Positions 1 to 9,678 of a stretch of DNA of 33,625 nt are shown one piece after another. The notes beneath the pieces were generated by a model that was not told the origin of the DNA, ran no database searches, and was given only the letters and a program-made list of their open reading frames with translations. Made by a program: the position numbers and the translations under genes. This DNA comes from AB-629-J13 sp964496365 (lineage in GTDB: Bacteria; Fidelibacterota; Marinisomatia; Marinisomatales; AB-629-J13), in NCBI GenBank assembly GCA_964496365.1, contig CAZBZK010000011.1:1-33625 (forward strand). The letters are read 5' to 3'. Positions within the stretch are counted from its first letter, which is position 1, and each line of letters opens with the position of its first letter.

Positions 1-79
1 CAATTTTATAAAAATCTGAGCCTCTATTGAAATCGGCAAGGACTTTTTTTAGCATAAATATTTTCTTTTTAATCGACAT
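1..79 (-). CDS. Start of an unidentified gene, cut by the window edge
   Basis: Reading the minus strand, an ATG at 79-77 lies 3 bases after the stop codon of the glycosyltransferase gene at 83-1342. It opens a frame without stops to the window edge: MSIKKKIFMLKKVLADFNRG and six more residues. The tight spacing and shared strand suggest it continues the same glycan operon. About 26 residues are visible, too few to assign a family. Confidence 0.5.
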   Translation of the reverse strand, partial: MSIKKKIFMLKKVLADFNRGSDFYKI

Positions 80-82
80 TAT

Positions 83-1342
83 TTAATTATTCATCAATTG
101 ATTAAACTGGGTACACAATGTTCCTGTTAGTCTTTTTCGTTCGTAAACTTCAATACCTTTAAATAAAAATTCCCGTGAATTTCGGATCATAGTTTCAATT
201 CCTTGGGAATCATCGTAATTGAAAACCAATCCACTTTGGGTTTCCAAAATTATTTTCCCCACATCTGAATCTGGAGGTCCAATGCAAATAATGGGTGTTT
301 TTGCTCTTAAATATTCAAAAACTTTACCGGTAACGATCCCTTTATTGTTCCGGGTTTTTGGTACCACAAGTAAAAGAAAATTAGATGAAATCATGTAGTG
401 AATTGCTTTATGATGTGGTTCGTACCCAATAAAAATTATCTCGTCTTTAATGTCAAATCGTTCAATCCATTCATTGATATCAGGATGTACGTTTCCTACA
501 AATTGTATCGTCAACGCATATCCCAGTTTCTTCAGATTTTTAATAGCGAGAAAAAAAGTTTTTTGAATTTGAGATTTCGCCATTCCGCCAACGTAGGAAA
601 TAATTATTTTTTTATTTTCATTTTTTAATGGAGGATGTCCAATAAAATCAGATTCATCATAACCATTGGTAATGACTTTAACTCTGGTTTGAATTTGTTT
701 TTTACGAAATAGTTTCTGTAATCCGGAGCTGACTGTTGTGATTACGTCTGCTGATGTTAGAATTTTATTTTCTTTTTTCTGGTCAATTTTTTGAGCTATA
801 TCAAGACGACTGTGACCTTCCAAATGGAATATATCTGTCCATGGATCTCTGAAATCTGCTACCCAAGGAATTTGATAAATTTCCTTTAATTTTTTTGCTA
901 TAAAATGTAAGGAGTGAGGAGGACCCGAAGAAAAAATCAAATCTATATTTTCATTTTTTATAACATCTTTTCCTTTATGAATACCGAAGGGAACCCATCC
1001 TTTACGGGCATCCGGTAGGAAACAATTTAATCGTATCCATTTTGAAAATGAAGAAAAACCACTTGTTGAACCGTGATCCAATGTAAAAGTTGAAATTGAT
1101 TTTTTTTTCGATATTATTTTATAAATCAGAAACGGATCTAAGGACATGGTTTTGTGGATATCCATATTCTTTGATTCATTAATAAAAGTGTTATCGATAT
1201 TTGGAAATTCACCATTTCGGACGGTTAATATCACAGGTTTCCAACCAAATTCCGGTAAATACTTACAAAATTTTAATACACGTTGGACACCAGGTCCACC
1301 TGCAGGCGGCCAATAGTAAGTGACCACCAGAACTTTTCTCAT
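83..1342 (-). CDS. Glycosyltransferase, GT4-like (GT-B fold)
   Basis: This 419-residue protein probably transfers a sugar from an activated donor onto a growing surface glycan at the cytoplasmic face of the inner membrane. The N-terminus VVTYYWPPAGGPGVQRVLKF is the usual GT4 opening, with a glycine-rich loop and the GVQR motif of the acceptor-side Rossmann domain. Around residue 150 is a VADFRDPWTD segment also common in this group. The donor-side domain follows (IISYVGGM near residue 250, then FIGYEPHHKAIHYM and a VTGKVFEYLRAKTPIICIG segment that matches the nucleotide-sugar binding K...E region). Its ATG overlaps the stop of the upstream YfhO-like gene by 4 bp (ATGA), so translation is probably coupled. 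Donor and acceptor cannot be read from sequence. Confidence 0.88.
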   Translation of the reverse strand: MRKVLVVTYYWPPAGGPGVQRVLKFCKYLPEFGWKPVILTVRNGEFPNIDNTFINESKNMDIHKTMSLDPFLIYKIISKKKSISTFTLDHGSTSGFSSFSKWIRLNCFLPDARKGWVPFGIHKGKDVIKNENIDLIFSSGPPHSLHFIAKKLKEIYQIPWVADFRDPWTDIFHLEGHSRLDIAQKIDQKKENKILTSADVITTVSSGLQKLFRKKQIQTRVKVITNGYDESDFIGHPPLKNENKKIIISYVGGMAKSQIQKTFFLAIKNLKKLGYALTIQFVGNVHPDINEWIERFDIKDEIIFIGYEPHHKAIHYMISSNFLLLVVPKTRNNKGIVTGKVFEYLRAKTPIICIGPPDSDVGKIILETQSGLVFNYDDSQGIETMIRNSREFLFKGIEVYERKRLTGTLCTQFNQLMNN

Positions 1343-3759
1343 TTTATATGACTAAAATAGGGGAGTTTCTCACGATTTTTATACGCAAGATGGAACAATA
1401 AAAAAATGTAAATCGAATACAAGACACTTTTTTCTATCATTGCATATTGATAAAAAGATTCAGGTTCAAATGTTAACGTTAACTTATGGTTTCCCTTTGG
1501 AATAATAACTGCCATGTGAAGGTGATTGGCTTTTAAAATAGGAATTTGTTTTTCGTTCAAATATGCTTTCCATCCCGGTTTATAATAGGATTCAGATATC
1601 ACAAAAATCGAGGTAGTTTCTGAATGTAAATCCCATTCAAGATGTCCCGGTTTGAAATCATGTAATTTACCTGTATTTTGCTCAGAATATGCGAAATCAT
1701 CCTGTATTTCTTTTTCTAAAATCACTTCATCATGGGGAGAAAAACCCGGATGGTTTAAGTAGGACAATCTTTCTTCTCCGTCAGGGATTAATTTTACTTT
1801 ATGAACATAATATCCTCTGGACAAATAATCATTCAAGCGGTAAGTATATAAAGAGGTTCCGGACACTTCAGGGATTTTTACTAAAGAAGGATGTTTTAGT
1901 GCGTTTCGGCTGATGACATATTTTACATTCATCATTTTTACCACATTTACATTAAAGGGAATATTAGGTTGGGATGAATGATAGAGGTTATTAGAAATAA
2001 TTTCCTGAATCCCATTCATTTTTACCGAACTATATCCACCGATGCTTTGATGATAATAACTCCACTGATTTGTACCGAATAATTTTCCCACGGGAAAAAT
2101 TCTAAATTCACTTTTGTCATTTAATAAATATTGATCTAAAGCAGTTTTTTTAAAATTCTTTTTTTCCAACTTATGAATATCCAAAAAGTTTATATGTTTG
2201 TTTTGTTGGACATTTATAAAATCAAATGCCAAAATGCCTATGAATGAAATGGCTAAAATATGTCGATTTATTTTTTTTAATAAATAACATAAAACCACGC
2301 CAAAAATAAGTCCTAACAACAGAAAGTATCGGAATATATCATCTTGGAACAGTTCTATCCGAATTCCCTGTATGATACGAAGTGTTTCGGCATTATAAGC
2401 ATCATTTTTATGAGAGAAAGTAAAACCGTTGGATAGAAACCATGAAATTGCACCTATCCCTACTAAAATCGAAATTATCCAGTATAATTTCTTTTGGGTA
2501 AAGGTGTGTGTTTTTTTTAATAACTCGTTTAGTCCAACAGAAGCGATTACCACAAAAAGAAAATAGGTCATGGTTACTGACATCATGGGGGCACGAAATT
2601 TATTAAAAAAGGGAACGTAGGAAAAAAACACGGAATAAAATGATTCAAAATGTTTTCCAAATGAAAGTAAAATCAGAAAGAAAGCTAAACAGTAAAAACC
2701 AATGATTAACGAAACGTTTCTGAACGAAACAAGTGCAAAAATCAGTAAAAAAATTATAAGCGGACCCATGTATTCATAGGATTGTGTGAATGGCATATAT
2801 CCCCAATAACCGGGAATTGTTTTTCCTCTCAGAGATGGATAAGAATCTCCCGAATACTTTAATCCCGATAAACCACCAAAATAATGAGGAAAAAACCAAC
2901 CTGCCATCTCAAAAGGATGTGTGGACCAGTTGGTAGCATAATTTAGATCAACACCATCTGACTTGTGATCATTTTCATCCAATTGATTTAAATTTATTGT
3001 GTGAGCACCTCGTGTAGAATAGGGAAGGTATTCCCGTGCGAGGAATAGAGGTTGAATCGCAGTCAATATTGCGAGAAAAACCCCTAAAAAAGTCAATAGG
3101 GCAGTTGTGCTTATAGTTTTCCAATTTTTTAGTTTGTACCACTTAACGAGTTCGACCATTCCCAAAACGAAAATGAGGAGTGCGGTGTAGAATACAATTT
3201 GATAATGTTGGGTTCGAATCTGAATTCCCCATGTCAATGCAAAAAGTCCCATTGAAACGAAATGAGGTTTTCGAAAAAAGTATTGAGTTGTGAAACATAC
3301 CCAAGGTATTATCATCACGGCTCTGAATTTCATGAAATGTCCTTCTGCCCATAGTGCTTGATAATGAGGAAACAATACAAATGCCAACCCACCGAAAAAT
3401 GAAGGTAATTGACTCAAACCGAGAAATCGTAAAAGTAGGAACATTCCCGTCCCACCAAAAATGTACCATAAGAATGTATTGTTCAAAAATTTTCCCAAAT
3501 AACTGAAAAGCGTATCAATGGAGACTGCTTCTGGAGGAATTCGAAAATAAATGGGCATGCCTCCAAAAAGGTAGGGATTGTAGAGTGCTTTTTCTCCTGT
3601 CTGACTTTTGAACTCCTTAATTTGGTGTGTTTGTCCTTTGGAACCCAAAACATCCACTCCTTGAGGAACCAATCCATCAATCACCATGGGTTTTAGTAAA
3701 ACTGCCATCATAATCGATATCAAAATTGGGAAAATATAATCAGGGATTTTTTTATTCAT
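1339..3759 (-). CDS. YfhO-family polytopic membrane protein
   Basis: This 806-residue integral membrane protein has a hydrophobic segment at residues 8-28, many further segments up to about residue 510, a soluble region of about 250 residues, and a final membrane helix near the C-terminus. The soluble tail has the pattern typical of YfhO proteins: a YKPGWKAYLN stretch, then an AVIIPKGNHKLTLTFEPESF stretch just before the last helix. Characterised relatives (Listeria and Bacillus YfhO) work with polyprenyl-phosphate glycosyltransferases to glycosylate teichoic acids on the outer membrane face. This gene sits in an operon with a GtrB/DPM-like transferase (4825-5757), so a similar role in extracytoplasmic glycan decoration is a reasonable inference. 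The ATG at 3759 has no strong Shine-Dalgarno sequence, and the gap to the upstream gene is 24 bp. Confidence 0.85.
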   Translation of the reverse strand: MNKKIPDYIFPILISIMMAVLLKPMVIDGLVPQGVDVLGSKGQTHQIKEFKSQTGEKALYNPYLFGGMPIYFRIPPEAVSIDTLFSYLGKFLNNTFLWYIFGGTGMFLLLRFLGLSQLPSFFGGLAFVLFPHYQALWAEGHFMKFRAVMIIPWVCFTTQYFFRKPHFVSMGLFALTWGIQIRTQHYQIVFYTALLIFVLGMVELVKWYKLKNWKTISTTALLTFLGVFLAILTAIQPLFLAREYLPYSTRGAHTINLNQLDENDHKSDGVDLNYATNWSTHPFEMAGWFFPHYFGGLSGLKYSGDSYPSLRGKTIPGYWGYMPFTQSYEYMGPLIIFLLIFALVSFRNVSLIIGFYCLAFFLILLSFGKHFESFYSVFFSYVPFFNKFRAPMMSVTMTYFLFVVIASVGLNELLKKTHTFTQKKLYWIISILVGIGAISWFLSNGFTFSHKNDAYNAETLRIIQGIRIELFQDDIFRYFLLLGLIFGVVLCYLLKKINRHILAISFIGILAFDFINVQQNKHINFLDIHKLEKKNFKKTALDQYLLNDKSEFRIFPVGKLFGTNQWSYYHQSIGGYSSVKMNGIQEIISNNLYHSSQPNIPFNVNVVKMMNVKYVISRNALKHPSLVKIPEVSGTSLYTYRLNDYLSRGYYVHKVKLIPDGEERLSYLNHPGFSPHDEVILEKEIQDDFAYSEQNTGKLHDFKPGHLEWDLHSETTSIFVISESYYKPGWKAYLNEKQIPILKANHLHMAVIIPKGNHKLTLTFEPESFYQYAMIEKSVLYSIYIFLLFHLAYKNREKLPYFSHIK

Positions 3760-3783
3760 GAGACCGTGGGGACATATTGATTA

Positions 3784-4821
3784 TTAATTGGAATAATATG
3801 ACTTTTCGAATCCTGTGTAAACTTTTGAATTAAATAAAATTCGTTTGATAAACGCAGTTATAAATCCCAAACCATAACCCATGATTTGAGAAGGGATGAC
3901 CTGAAGGAGGTGGAAAAAAACCTTGATATCCTTATGATGAATGGCTCCAAAAATACATTGAACCACCCATGCGAGAATTCCTGTAAAAAATAATAATTGG
4001 AAAATGTTAATTGAAAACATCGTCCCAACGAATGAAAATATGCCAAGGCATAACCCGATTGCAGGCAAGAAATGTATCGGTTCTAACAAAGATTTATCTA
4101 TTTTATAAAGATTAATTCTTGCAACCCCCCAATTAAAAGTTTGCTTGAAAAACAATTTCAATGTTGTTCTCCGTCGGTGGTAAACAATTGCCTCTGGAAT
4201 AAAACTGACGTTCGCTCCCGATTTAATAATTCTGTGACTCAATTCGATATCTTGTCCATGTCTAAGATTCCCAAATCCTCCTACTTTATCGATGAGTGGT
4301 TTTGTCATTCCCATATTGTGGGAACGGGGATAAAATTTTGCCAACATCTTTTGACTGTGTCCACGCATACCGCCTGTAGTTAAAAATGAAGTGAGTGAGT
4401 AATCAACCGCTTTCTGAAAAGGGGTAAAGTCTGATTTTGATGCATCGGGTCCTCCGCAAGCATCGAAAGGTTCAGTCTGAAATGTATGGTAAATAGTTTC
4501 GATCCATTGAGAATCTGCTTCACAATCTGAATCAATAAATAAAATTAACTCACCCCTACTTTTTTCAATGCCTAAATTTCTCGCCGCACCGGGTCCTTGA
4601 TTATTTTGTGTAAAATAGCGGAGATCAAATTTTAATTTCTTTTTCGTGTCATTAATAAGCATTTCTGTTTCATCTGTTGATCCATCGTCGGCGATTATCA
4701 TTTCAAAATAATTAGGATCTATGGATTGATTTTGGATGGACTGAATCAATCCTTTTATCTCATTTGCCCTGTTAAATGTTGGAGTTATAATTGAAATAAT
4801 TGGATGATATATTTTACTCAT
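3784..4821 (-). CDS. Family 2 glycosyltransferase with C-terminal membrane segments
   Basis: This 345-residue GT-A fold enzyme begins with ISIITPTFNRANEIKGLIQS, the canonical GT2 start. ADDGSTDETE near residue 45 contacts the nucleotide. LFIDSDCEAD near residue 95 carries the metal-binding D-x-D-type motif. A GQDIELSHRI segment near residue 188 fits the (E/Q)D...R acceptor region of the family. Two or three hydrophobic segments at about residues 250-330 suggest the catalytic domain is tethered to the inner membrane. It lies 3 bp downstream of the DPM-like GT2 and 24 bp upstream of the YfhO gene, in one operon. Substrates are unknown. A role in assembling a surface polysaccharide or lipid-linked glycan is inferred from context. 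Confidence 0.88.
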   Translation of the reverse strand: MSKIYHPIISIITPTFNRANEIKGLIQSIQNQSIDPNYFEMIIADDGSTDETEMLINDTKKKLKFDLRYFTQNNQGPGAARNLGIEKSRGELILFIDSDCEADSQWIETIYHTFQTEPFDACGGPDASKSDFTPFQKAVDYSLTSFLTTGGMRGHSQKMLAKFYPRSHNMGMTKPLIDKVGGFGNLRHGQDIELSHRIIKSGANVSFIPEAIVYHRRRTTLKLFFKQTFNWGVARINLYKIDKSLLEPIHFLPAIGLCLGIFSFVGTMFSINIFQLLFFTGILAWVVQCIFGAIHHKDIKVFFHLLQVIPSQIMGYGLGFITAFIKRILFNSKVYTGFEKSYYSN

Positions 4822-4824
4822 AAC

Positions 4825-5757
4825 TTAGTCAATCTTTTGTTTGATTCGACTTTCTTTTTGCTGAGTAACTCGGGCAATCATTTCTCCGATTAAACCAATT
4901 GAGAAAAACCATAATCCCAAGATAAAGAGCATTCCTCCAAAAATGATAAGAGCAAAATGGGTTTTGAATGGTTCATGAAAGATGAATTTTAATATCAAGG
5001 CATAACTTCCAATTCCAATGGCAATGACCAAACTTAGTAACCCAAAAAATCCAAAGAGATGTAGAGGGCTTTGAGTATAACGATGGAGGAATAAGATGGT
5101 CAATAAATCAAAAAATCCATGGAATAATCTAGCACCCCCATATTTGGTTTTCCCATGTTTTCTTTCTCGATGATGAACAGGGATTTCGGCAATTTTAAAT
5201 CTCTTTTGCCCAGCCAATGCAGGAATGTAACGATGTCGCCCACCGTAAATATCCAAAGAATCCACCACATATTTTCGATAAATTTTTAATCCACAATTAA
5301 AATCATGGATTTTCACACCGGTCATAAATCGGGTTACCCAATTAAAAAATTTAGATGGGATTTTTTTTGATAGAGGATCTTTCCGAGATTTTTTCCAACC
5401 TGAAACTAAATCAAATCCTTCCTCTAATTTAGAAAACAAATTACAAATTTCACCGGGGTCATCTTGTAAATCACCATCCATAGTCACAATACAATCCCCT
5501 TTTGATGCATTGAATCCTTCTGATAATGCTATGGATTTTCCATAATTCCTATGAAATTGGATGAGTTTTATTCTAGGTTCATCTCCACGTAATGATTCTA
5601 TGATTTTTCCTGAATCATCTGTGGACCCGTCATCAATAAACAGGATTTCCCATTGTTTAAACGATTGGACATTTTTTTTAATTTCTTCACATAATTCAAG
5701 GATAGAATGTGCTTCATTATAAATTGGAATGACTACGGAAATTGAAGTTGAATCCAT
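4825..5757 (-). CDS. Polyprenyl-phosphate glycosyltransferase (GT2, DPM1/GtrB/ArnC-like)
   Basis: This enzyme of about 310 residues probably moves a sugar from a nucleotide donor to undecaprenyl phosphate. Visible motifs are SVVIPIYNEAHSILEL at the N-terminus, LFIDDGSTDDSGKII, and TMDGDLQDDPGEI; the DLQDDP string is characteristic of the dolichol-phosphate-mannose-synthase-like branch. Two strong C-terminal membrane helices follow (about residues 228-258 and 267-297), as in GtrB-type enzymes. The lipid-linked sugar could serve the YfhO-like protein in the same operon. The frame is open six bases further to a TTG at 5763 (giving MKMDST), but the ATG at 5757 is preferred because it directly precedes the conserved start and leaves a 10-bp spacer from the preceding stop. 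The alternative start would not change the product. Confidence 0.9.
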   Translation of the reverse strand: MDSTSISVVIPIYNEAHSILELCEEIKKNVQSFKQWEILFIDDGSTDDSGKIIESLRGDEPRIKLIQFHRNYGKSIALSEGFNASKGDCIVTMDGDLQDDPGEICNLFSKLEEGFDLVSGWKKSRKDPLSKKIPSKFFNWVTRFMTGVKIHDFNCGLKIYRKYVVDSLDIYGGRHRYIPALAGQKRFKIAEIPVHHRERKHGKTKYGGARLFHGFFDLLTILFLHRYTQSPLHLFGFFGLLSLVIAIGIGSYALILKFIFHEPFKTHFALIIFGGMLFILGLWFFSIGLIGEMIARVTQQKESRIKQKID

Positions 5758-5767
5758 CTTCAAAATC

Positions 5768-6379
5768 TCAATTGATGAATGGATTTATGGTTGAGTTTGT
5801 ATAAAATTCCCTTTCCACAATTTGTATAGTCAGTTCAATTTTAGGTTCTGCTAATTTAATAGTTATGAAATCGATTAAGTCATTTTCACTCAAATTTTGA
5901 GACCTAAATAATATAGTACCATCCGAATCATCCATAAATGGATTCTCACCGATAGCCTCAGAAATTTTAGAAGATTCTCCCCACAATATTTTATGAAGTA
6001 AATCTGCAGTGAAGAAGGTACGAATGGAATAATGTGTTGTCAGGTCGTCAACGTCATGTATTTCATGAGTCCGGAGGTTCACCATCTGTACTTCAGATTG
6101 ATTTCCACTAACCGAATATAATTTCCGACCTAAAAAGTCTTTTATGTAAATTATCGAACTGTCCTGAGTGGATGTAAAAGTAAAATATAATTTTCCTTTA
6201 ATTGGTTTGACCGATGCAATGTGTCCTTTTCCTATGCAATGTGAAAATGACGTGAATGGTTCGATTTGATTTGATATTGAGGAACTAAGCATATTTTTTT
6301 GTTCCAGATGTGACCAAATACTGCAACCGGAAAAAAATAACCCGACCAATATTAAACTGATCGGAAATTTAGGGAACAC
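5768..6379 (-). CDS. Small lipoprotein, LolB/DUF4292-like
   Basis: This 203-residue protein starts at GTG (6379) and has a lipoprotein signal: FPISLILVGLFFSGC with the lipobox cysteine at residue 19. It should be exported, lipidated and probably placed in the outer membrane. The mature part is rich in alternating beta-strands (GKGHIASVKPIKGKLYFTFT, then IIYIKDFLGRKLYSVSG). That resembles the half-barrel fold of LolA/LolB and DUF4292 proteins, which bind lipidated substrates; this is fold-style recognition only. It overlaps the upstream TPR lipoprotein gene by 11 bp, so the two are co-translated and probably work together. A TPR gene beside a DUF4292/LolB-like gene is, to my recollection, a recurrent arrangement in Bacteroidota-related genomes. 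The exact function is unknown. Confidence 0.65.
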   Translation of the reverse strand: MFPKFPISLILVGLFFSGCSIWSHLEQKNMLSSSISNQIEPFTSFSHCIGKGHIASVKPIKGKLYFTFTSTQDSSIIYIKDFLGRKLYSVSGNQSEVQMVNLRTHEIHDVDDLTTHYSIRTFFTADLLHKILWGESSKISEAIGENPFMDDSDGTILFRSQNLSENDLIDFITIKLAEPKIELTIQIVEREFYTNSTINPFIN

Positions 6380-7979
6380 CTAATTTTTTCTTTAAATGTT
6401 CATTTTCAGGGTTCAAATGAAATGCTTTATTCCAATAGAAATCAGCATTTGAATTATCATTTGTTGCCTTGTAAACATCACCTAAATGTTCCAGTACAAT
6501 TGGGTTATTGTCTTCAATGTCTATGGATTGTTTAATAAAATCTAATGCCATAAAGTGATTCCCGATTGAAAATAAAATCCAACCCATTGTATCTAAATAT
6601 GCAGCACTTTCGGGAACCAATCGGACGGCTTGTCTGGAAAGTTCCAATGCAAAATTCAACCGTTCATGTCGCTCGACCAAACTAAAAGCATAATTATTCA
6701 GTGCTTGTGCATCTGTGGAATCTGATTGAATCAGTATCTCATAAAGACTGTCAGATTTTGTCCAGGAATGTATGGAATCGTAAAGGATTGCCAAATTATG
6801 CAACGTGTTTCGTGAATTTGGATTTAGGCGTATCGCTTGTTCATAGAATGGGATTGCCAAGGGTTTATTTTTGGATTGATTCAAAGAAAGTCCCATTAAA
6901 AATTGAATGGTAAAATTATTTGAAAATTTTTTTGAAACAGGAGCCAATATTTCCATAGACTTTTTCCAAAGATTATGATTCAAATACAATAACGAAATAT
7001 CTGTGTAACCGATTGGGTCGTCAGGATGATGTAAGATGAGTTTTTTTGCATATTGTTCTGCTAATAAAAATTCCCCTTTTTCATCATAAATTAAGGTTAA
7101 ATAATGTAAAGAAGATGGATCCGTTGGAACTTGATTTAATACGTTTTTAAAAACAACTAATGCTGAATCTATATCTTCAAAATTAAAATACAAAATTCCA
7201 AGTTTGTTTAAAAGAGTTGGGGATTGTCCTTTAATATCCATCAGTCTATTGATTGCCCAAATAGCTTTTTCTTTATTCCCAAAAGCCAAAGCAATAGTCA
7301 ACATAGTTTCTACATAATTTAGGTTGGACGGATTTAGTAAAATTAACTGGTGAACCAACTGAGTAGATAGGGAAGGGTTGTTTATTTTTAAGGATAAATC
7401 TACTGCTTTTTCTAAATGAGATAATTCAGTTGGCTCCAATAAATGAGCTTTTTGATAATAATACACGGCAGTTTCAAAATTTTCCTGAATGTGTTCCAAT
7501 TCAGCCAATGATAGGAGGTATTTAACGGAATCAGGATTTTGGGAGATCAGTTGACCAAAAACCGATTTGGCTCTGTCAATATCTTTTAATGCCAAATGCC
7601 TTTTGGCTAATAATTCAATAATTCTATGATTCCAAGGATCAAGTGCAATTGCTTTTTCCATATGGAAAATGGTTAGGTCTGTTTTTTGTAACATCCAATA
7701 ACAATCTGCCAAAGAGAGATGGATGGTACTTACATTTTGATCTAAATGTAAAGCATTTTGTAATTCCACCACTGCCATGGCATAATTCCGTTGATTCATG
7801 TAGAGTTGCCCTTCCATAAAATGATTCAAGGCATCGGGATTTGGTTCTTCAATTAATTGCTTGCCCGGTGGTTGCATTTCAGGCGTGGTGTGGGAACATC
7901 CGAAAATAAACAACCCTATTATTAAAATGGAATAGTGTTTCCAATTCTGCATTCTAATGTCCGCAGTTTTTATAACCAT
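6369..7979 (-). CDS. TPR-repeat lipoprotein
   Basis: This 536-residue protein carries a hydrophobic signal YSILIIGLFIFGC with the lipobox cysteine at residue 28. The rest is a solenoid of about twelve tetratricopeptide repeats (for example AMAVVELQNALHLDQNVSTI and KPLAIPFYEQAIRLNPNSRN). It probably acts as a scaffold at the periplasmic face of the outer membrane. Two starts are possible. The ATG at 7979 has an AGAGG sequence about 6 bases upstream and is kept here. An ATG at 7952 would give a shorter, more typical lipoprotein signal but has no visible ribosome-binding site. The gene lies 11 bp downstream of the diguanylate cyclase gene and overlaps the LolB-like gene. Related TPR lipoproteins act in outer membrane biogenesis, polysaccharide export or secretion; which of these applies cannot be decided here. 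Confidence 0.85.
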   Translation of the reverse strand: MVIKTADIRMQNWKHYSILIIGLFIFGCSHTTPEMQPPGKQLIEEPNPDALNHFMEGQLYMNQRNYAMAVVELQNALHLDQNVSTIHLSLADCYWMLQKTDLTIFHMEKAIALDPWNHRIIELLAKRHLALKDIDRAKSVFGQLISQNPDSVKYLLSLAELEHIQENFETAVYYYQKAHLLEPTELSHLEKAVDLSLKINNPSLSTQLVHQLILLNPSNLNYVETMLTIALAFGNKEKAIWAINRLMDIKGQSPTLLNKLGILYFNFEDIDSALVVFKNVLNQVPTDPSSLHYLTLIYDEKGEFLLAEQYAKKLILHHPDDPIGYTDISLLYLNHNLWKKSMEILAPVSKKFSNNFTIQFLMGLSLNQSKNKPLAIPFYEQAIRLNPNSRNTLHNLAILYDSIHSWTKSDSLYEILIQSDSTDAQALNNYAFSLVERHERLNFALELSRQAVRLVPESAAYLDTMGWILFSIGNHFMALDFIKQSIDIEDNNPIVLEHLGDVYKATNDNSNADFYWNKAFHLNPENEHLKKKLGVP

Positions 7980-7990
7980 GCAATCCTCTT

Positions 7991-9607
7991 TTAACTGGAC
8001 TTACCATTTGCAACGGATACCATATTTCCACCTAATTTTTTGGACACATATAGGGCGTCATCCGCTATTTTAATCAGAGATTCATCTTCATTGGAATCTC
8101 CGGGAAATTCCGCCATTCCAGCACTAATGGTCATACGTACTTTTATATCTGAATAGTCAAAATCAAATTTTGAGATTGTTTCCACCATTCGTTCTGCGAC
8201 ATGTTGACTTTTTACTTTATCCGTATCCACCAAAATGACTACAAATTCCTCGCCTCCGTACCGTGCAACAATGTCGATATTTCGAACACTATTTTTTAAC
8301 AATTGTGCAGTGGTTTTAATGACATAATCACCGTAAGGATGTCCATAGGTATCATTAATTCGTTTAAATTTATCAAGGTCAAACATGATCAGGCACAGAC
8401 TTTGGTGGGTACGGTTTGAACGGTTGGTTTCTTCTTCCATCCTCTCAACAAATGCTTTGCGGTTTAAAACACCGGTTAATCCGTCATGAATGGATGAATT
8501 GTGAATTTTTTGAAATTCCTTCAGCCATGATAATATATACCCCAAAGTTGATGACAATAATTCGAGTAGTTTTTGATCCGAATCATCAAATGGTTTTGAA
8601 GTTAATCGTTCTAGACCCAAGGTCCCTTTCACTCTTTCTTTTATGTAAATAGGGGTGATGAGAACCGAAGAAAAATTATAGTCTTCCTCAGATTTTTCAT
8701 TAAATCTAAATTGTTCGGAATAATCTTCCCTCCAGTTTTTTGAGCGAATACCTTCATCTCTCAAAATGGCTCTACCATGGAGTGATCCCCGAATATCAAA
8801 CTCTGTACCCACATTAATATCATCATTTATTCCGTCCGAACAAATGATTTGTGCCTTATGTTCATTTGATAAAAATGAAATGCTTAATTTATCATAGGTA
8901 AAAAACCGATGACATAAGTTTTCCACGGCTTCATAAATGTCTTCTTCTTTAGAATATACATCAACAGATTTGTATAATTTGGTGATGTGAGAATTATAAT
9001 AATTGTCTGTTAATAAGGTTTCGATTTTATCAATCTTTGACATTCCCAAGGTGAGAAATTTTCCATTGTACCCAATGATTTTCCTGTCCCTGTCTTGTAT
9101 TTTACTAAAATGATCTGTATAAACCAAAACCAAGCCTACTGGCTGATCATTATAGGTAATTCTTGTTCCAATAATACATTCGCTTCCTGACCATTGTTTT
9201 GTTCCCATCAACTGATTAAAACTATTTGGAAATTCATTTTGACGAATCACTCGACTGTCGTTGTTGGACATCAATGAATTAGCTAATTTTATCTCGAAAG
9301 GGACTTTACTGTTAAACTTTTTTGATGAACCTGATTGAAGAAGAAATTCTTTGGTTTCTGTGTGAAACACATAAACAGCAGATTCGTATTCTGAATTCAC
9401 TGCTGTGATGGATGTACAAACTGCTTTGACCAATTCATTAAATTGATCCTGTAATCCATCTTCTAATTCATTTCCGAATATGGATTCTAAGCGATCTTCT
9501 ATATTTTCATCCATCATTTTATTTTTATTCCCATTTTTAAAATAATAATATGTGGTAATCCCTAATATCAAAATCAAGGGAATTATGAAAAACAAGGGTT
9601 CCATCAT
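7991..9607 (-). CDS. Diguanylate cyclase with GAF-like sensor regions (GGDEF)
   Basis: This 538-residue protein should make cyclic di-GMP from two GTP. One N-terminal membrane helix (about residues 4-23) anchors it. Two GAF-like sensor regions follow at about residues 45-190 and 205-365. The C-terminal GGDEF domain starts at DGLTGVLNRKAF (about 378), has MFDLDKFKRINDTYGHPYGD, and the active-site signature GGEEF at 451-455. The product-inhibition I-site RxxD is present as RNID at 442-445, exactly five residues before GGEEF, so the enzyme is predicted to be active and feedback-inhibited. It is the first gene of the block that runs on into TPR, LolB-like and glycosyltransferase genes, which hints at c-di-GMP control of a surface glycan. 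No PilZ or EAL domain is seen in the window. Confidence 0.93.
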   Translation of the reverse strand: MMEPLFFIIPLILILGITTYYYFKNGNKNKMMDENIEDRLESIFGNELEDGLQDQFNELVKAVCTSITAVNSEYESAVYVFHTETKEFLLQSGSSKKFNSKVPFEIKLANSLMSNNDSRVIRQNEFPNSFNQLMGTKQWSGSECIIGTRITYNDQPVGLVLVYTDHFSKIQDRDRKIIGYNGKFLTLGMSKIDKIETLLTDNYYNSHITKLYKSVDVYSKEEDIYEAVENLCHRFFTYDKLSISFLSNEHKAQIICSDGINDDINVGTEFDIRGSLHGRAILRDEGIRSKNWREDYSEQFRFNEKSEEDYNFSSVLITPIYIKERVKGTLGLERLTSKPFDDSDQKLLELLSSTLGYILSWLKEFQKIHNSSIHDGLTGVLNRKAFVERMEEETNRSNRTHQSLCLIMFDLDKFKRINDTYGHPYGDYVIKTTAQLLKNSVRNIDIVARYGGEEFVVILVDTDKVKSQHVAERMVETISKFDFDYSDIKVRMTISAGMAEFPGDSNEDESLIKIADDALYVSKKLGGNMVSVANGKSS

Positions 9608-9678
9608 ATTGTATCCAAATTACTTTTTATCTACCCAATAATAAACCTGAAGTTATTTCAAATAATCCATAAAAAATA

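Noticed and set aside
3143..3469. 108-codon minus-strand open frame inside the YfhO-like gene
   Set aside because: It is an out-of-frame shadow of a well-supported membrane protein gene, with no domain or start signal.
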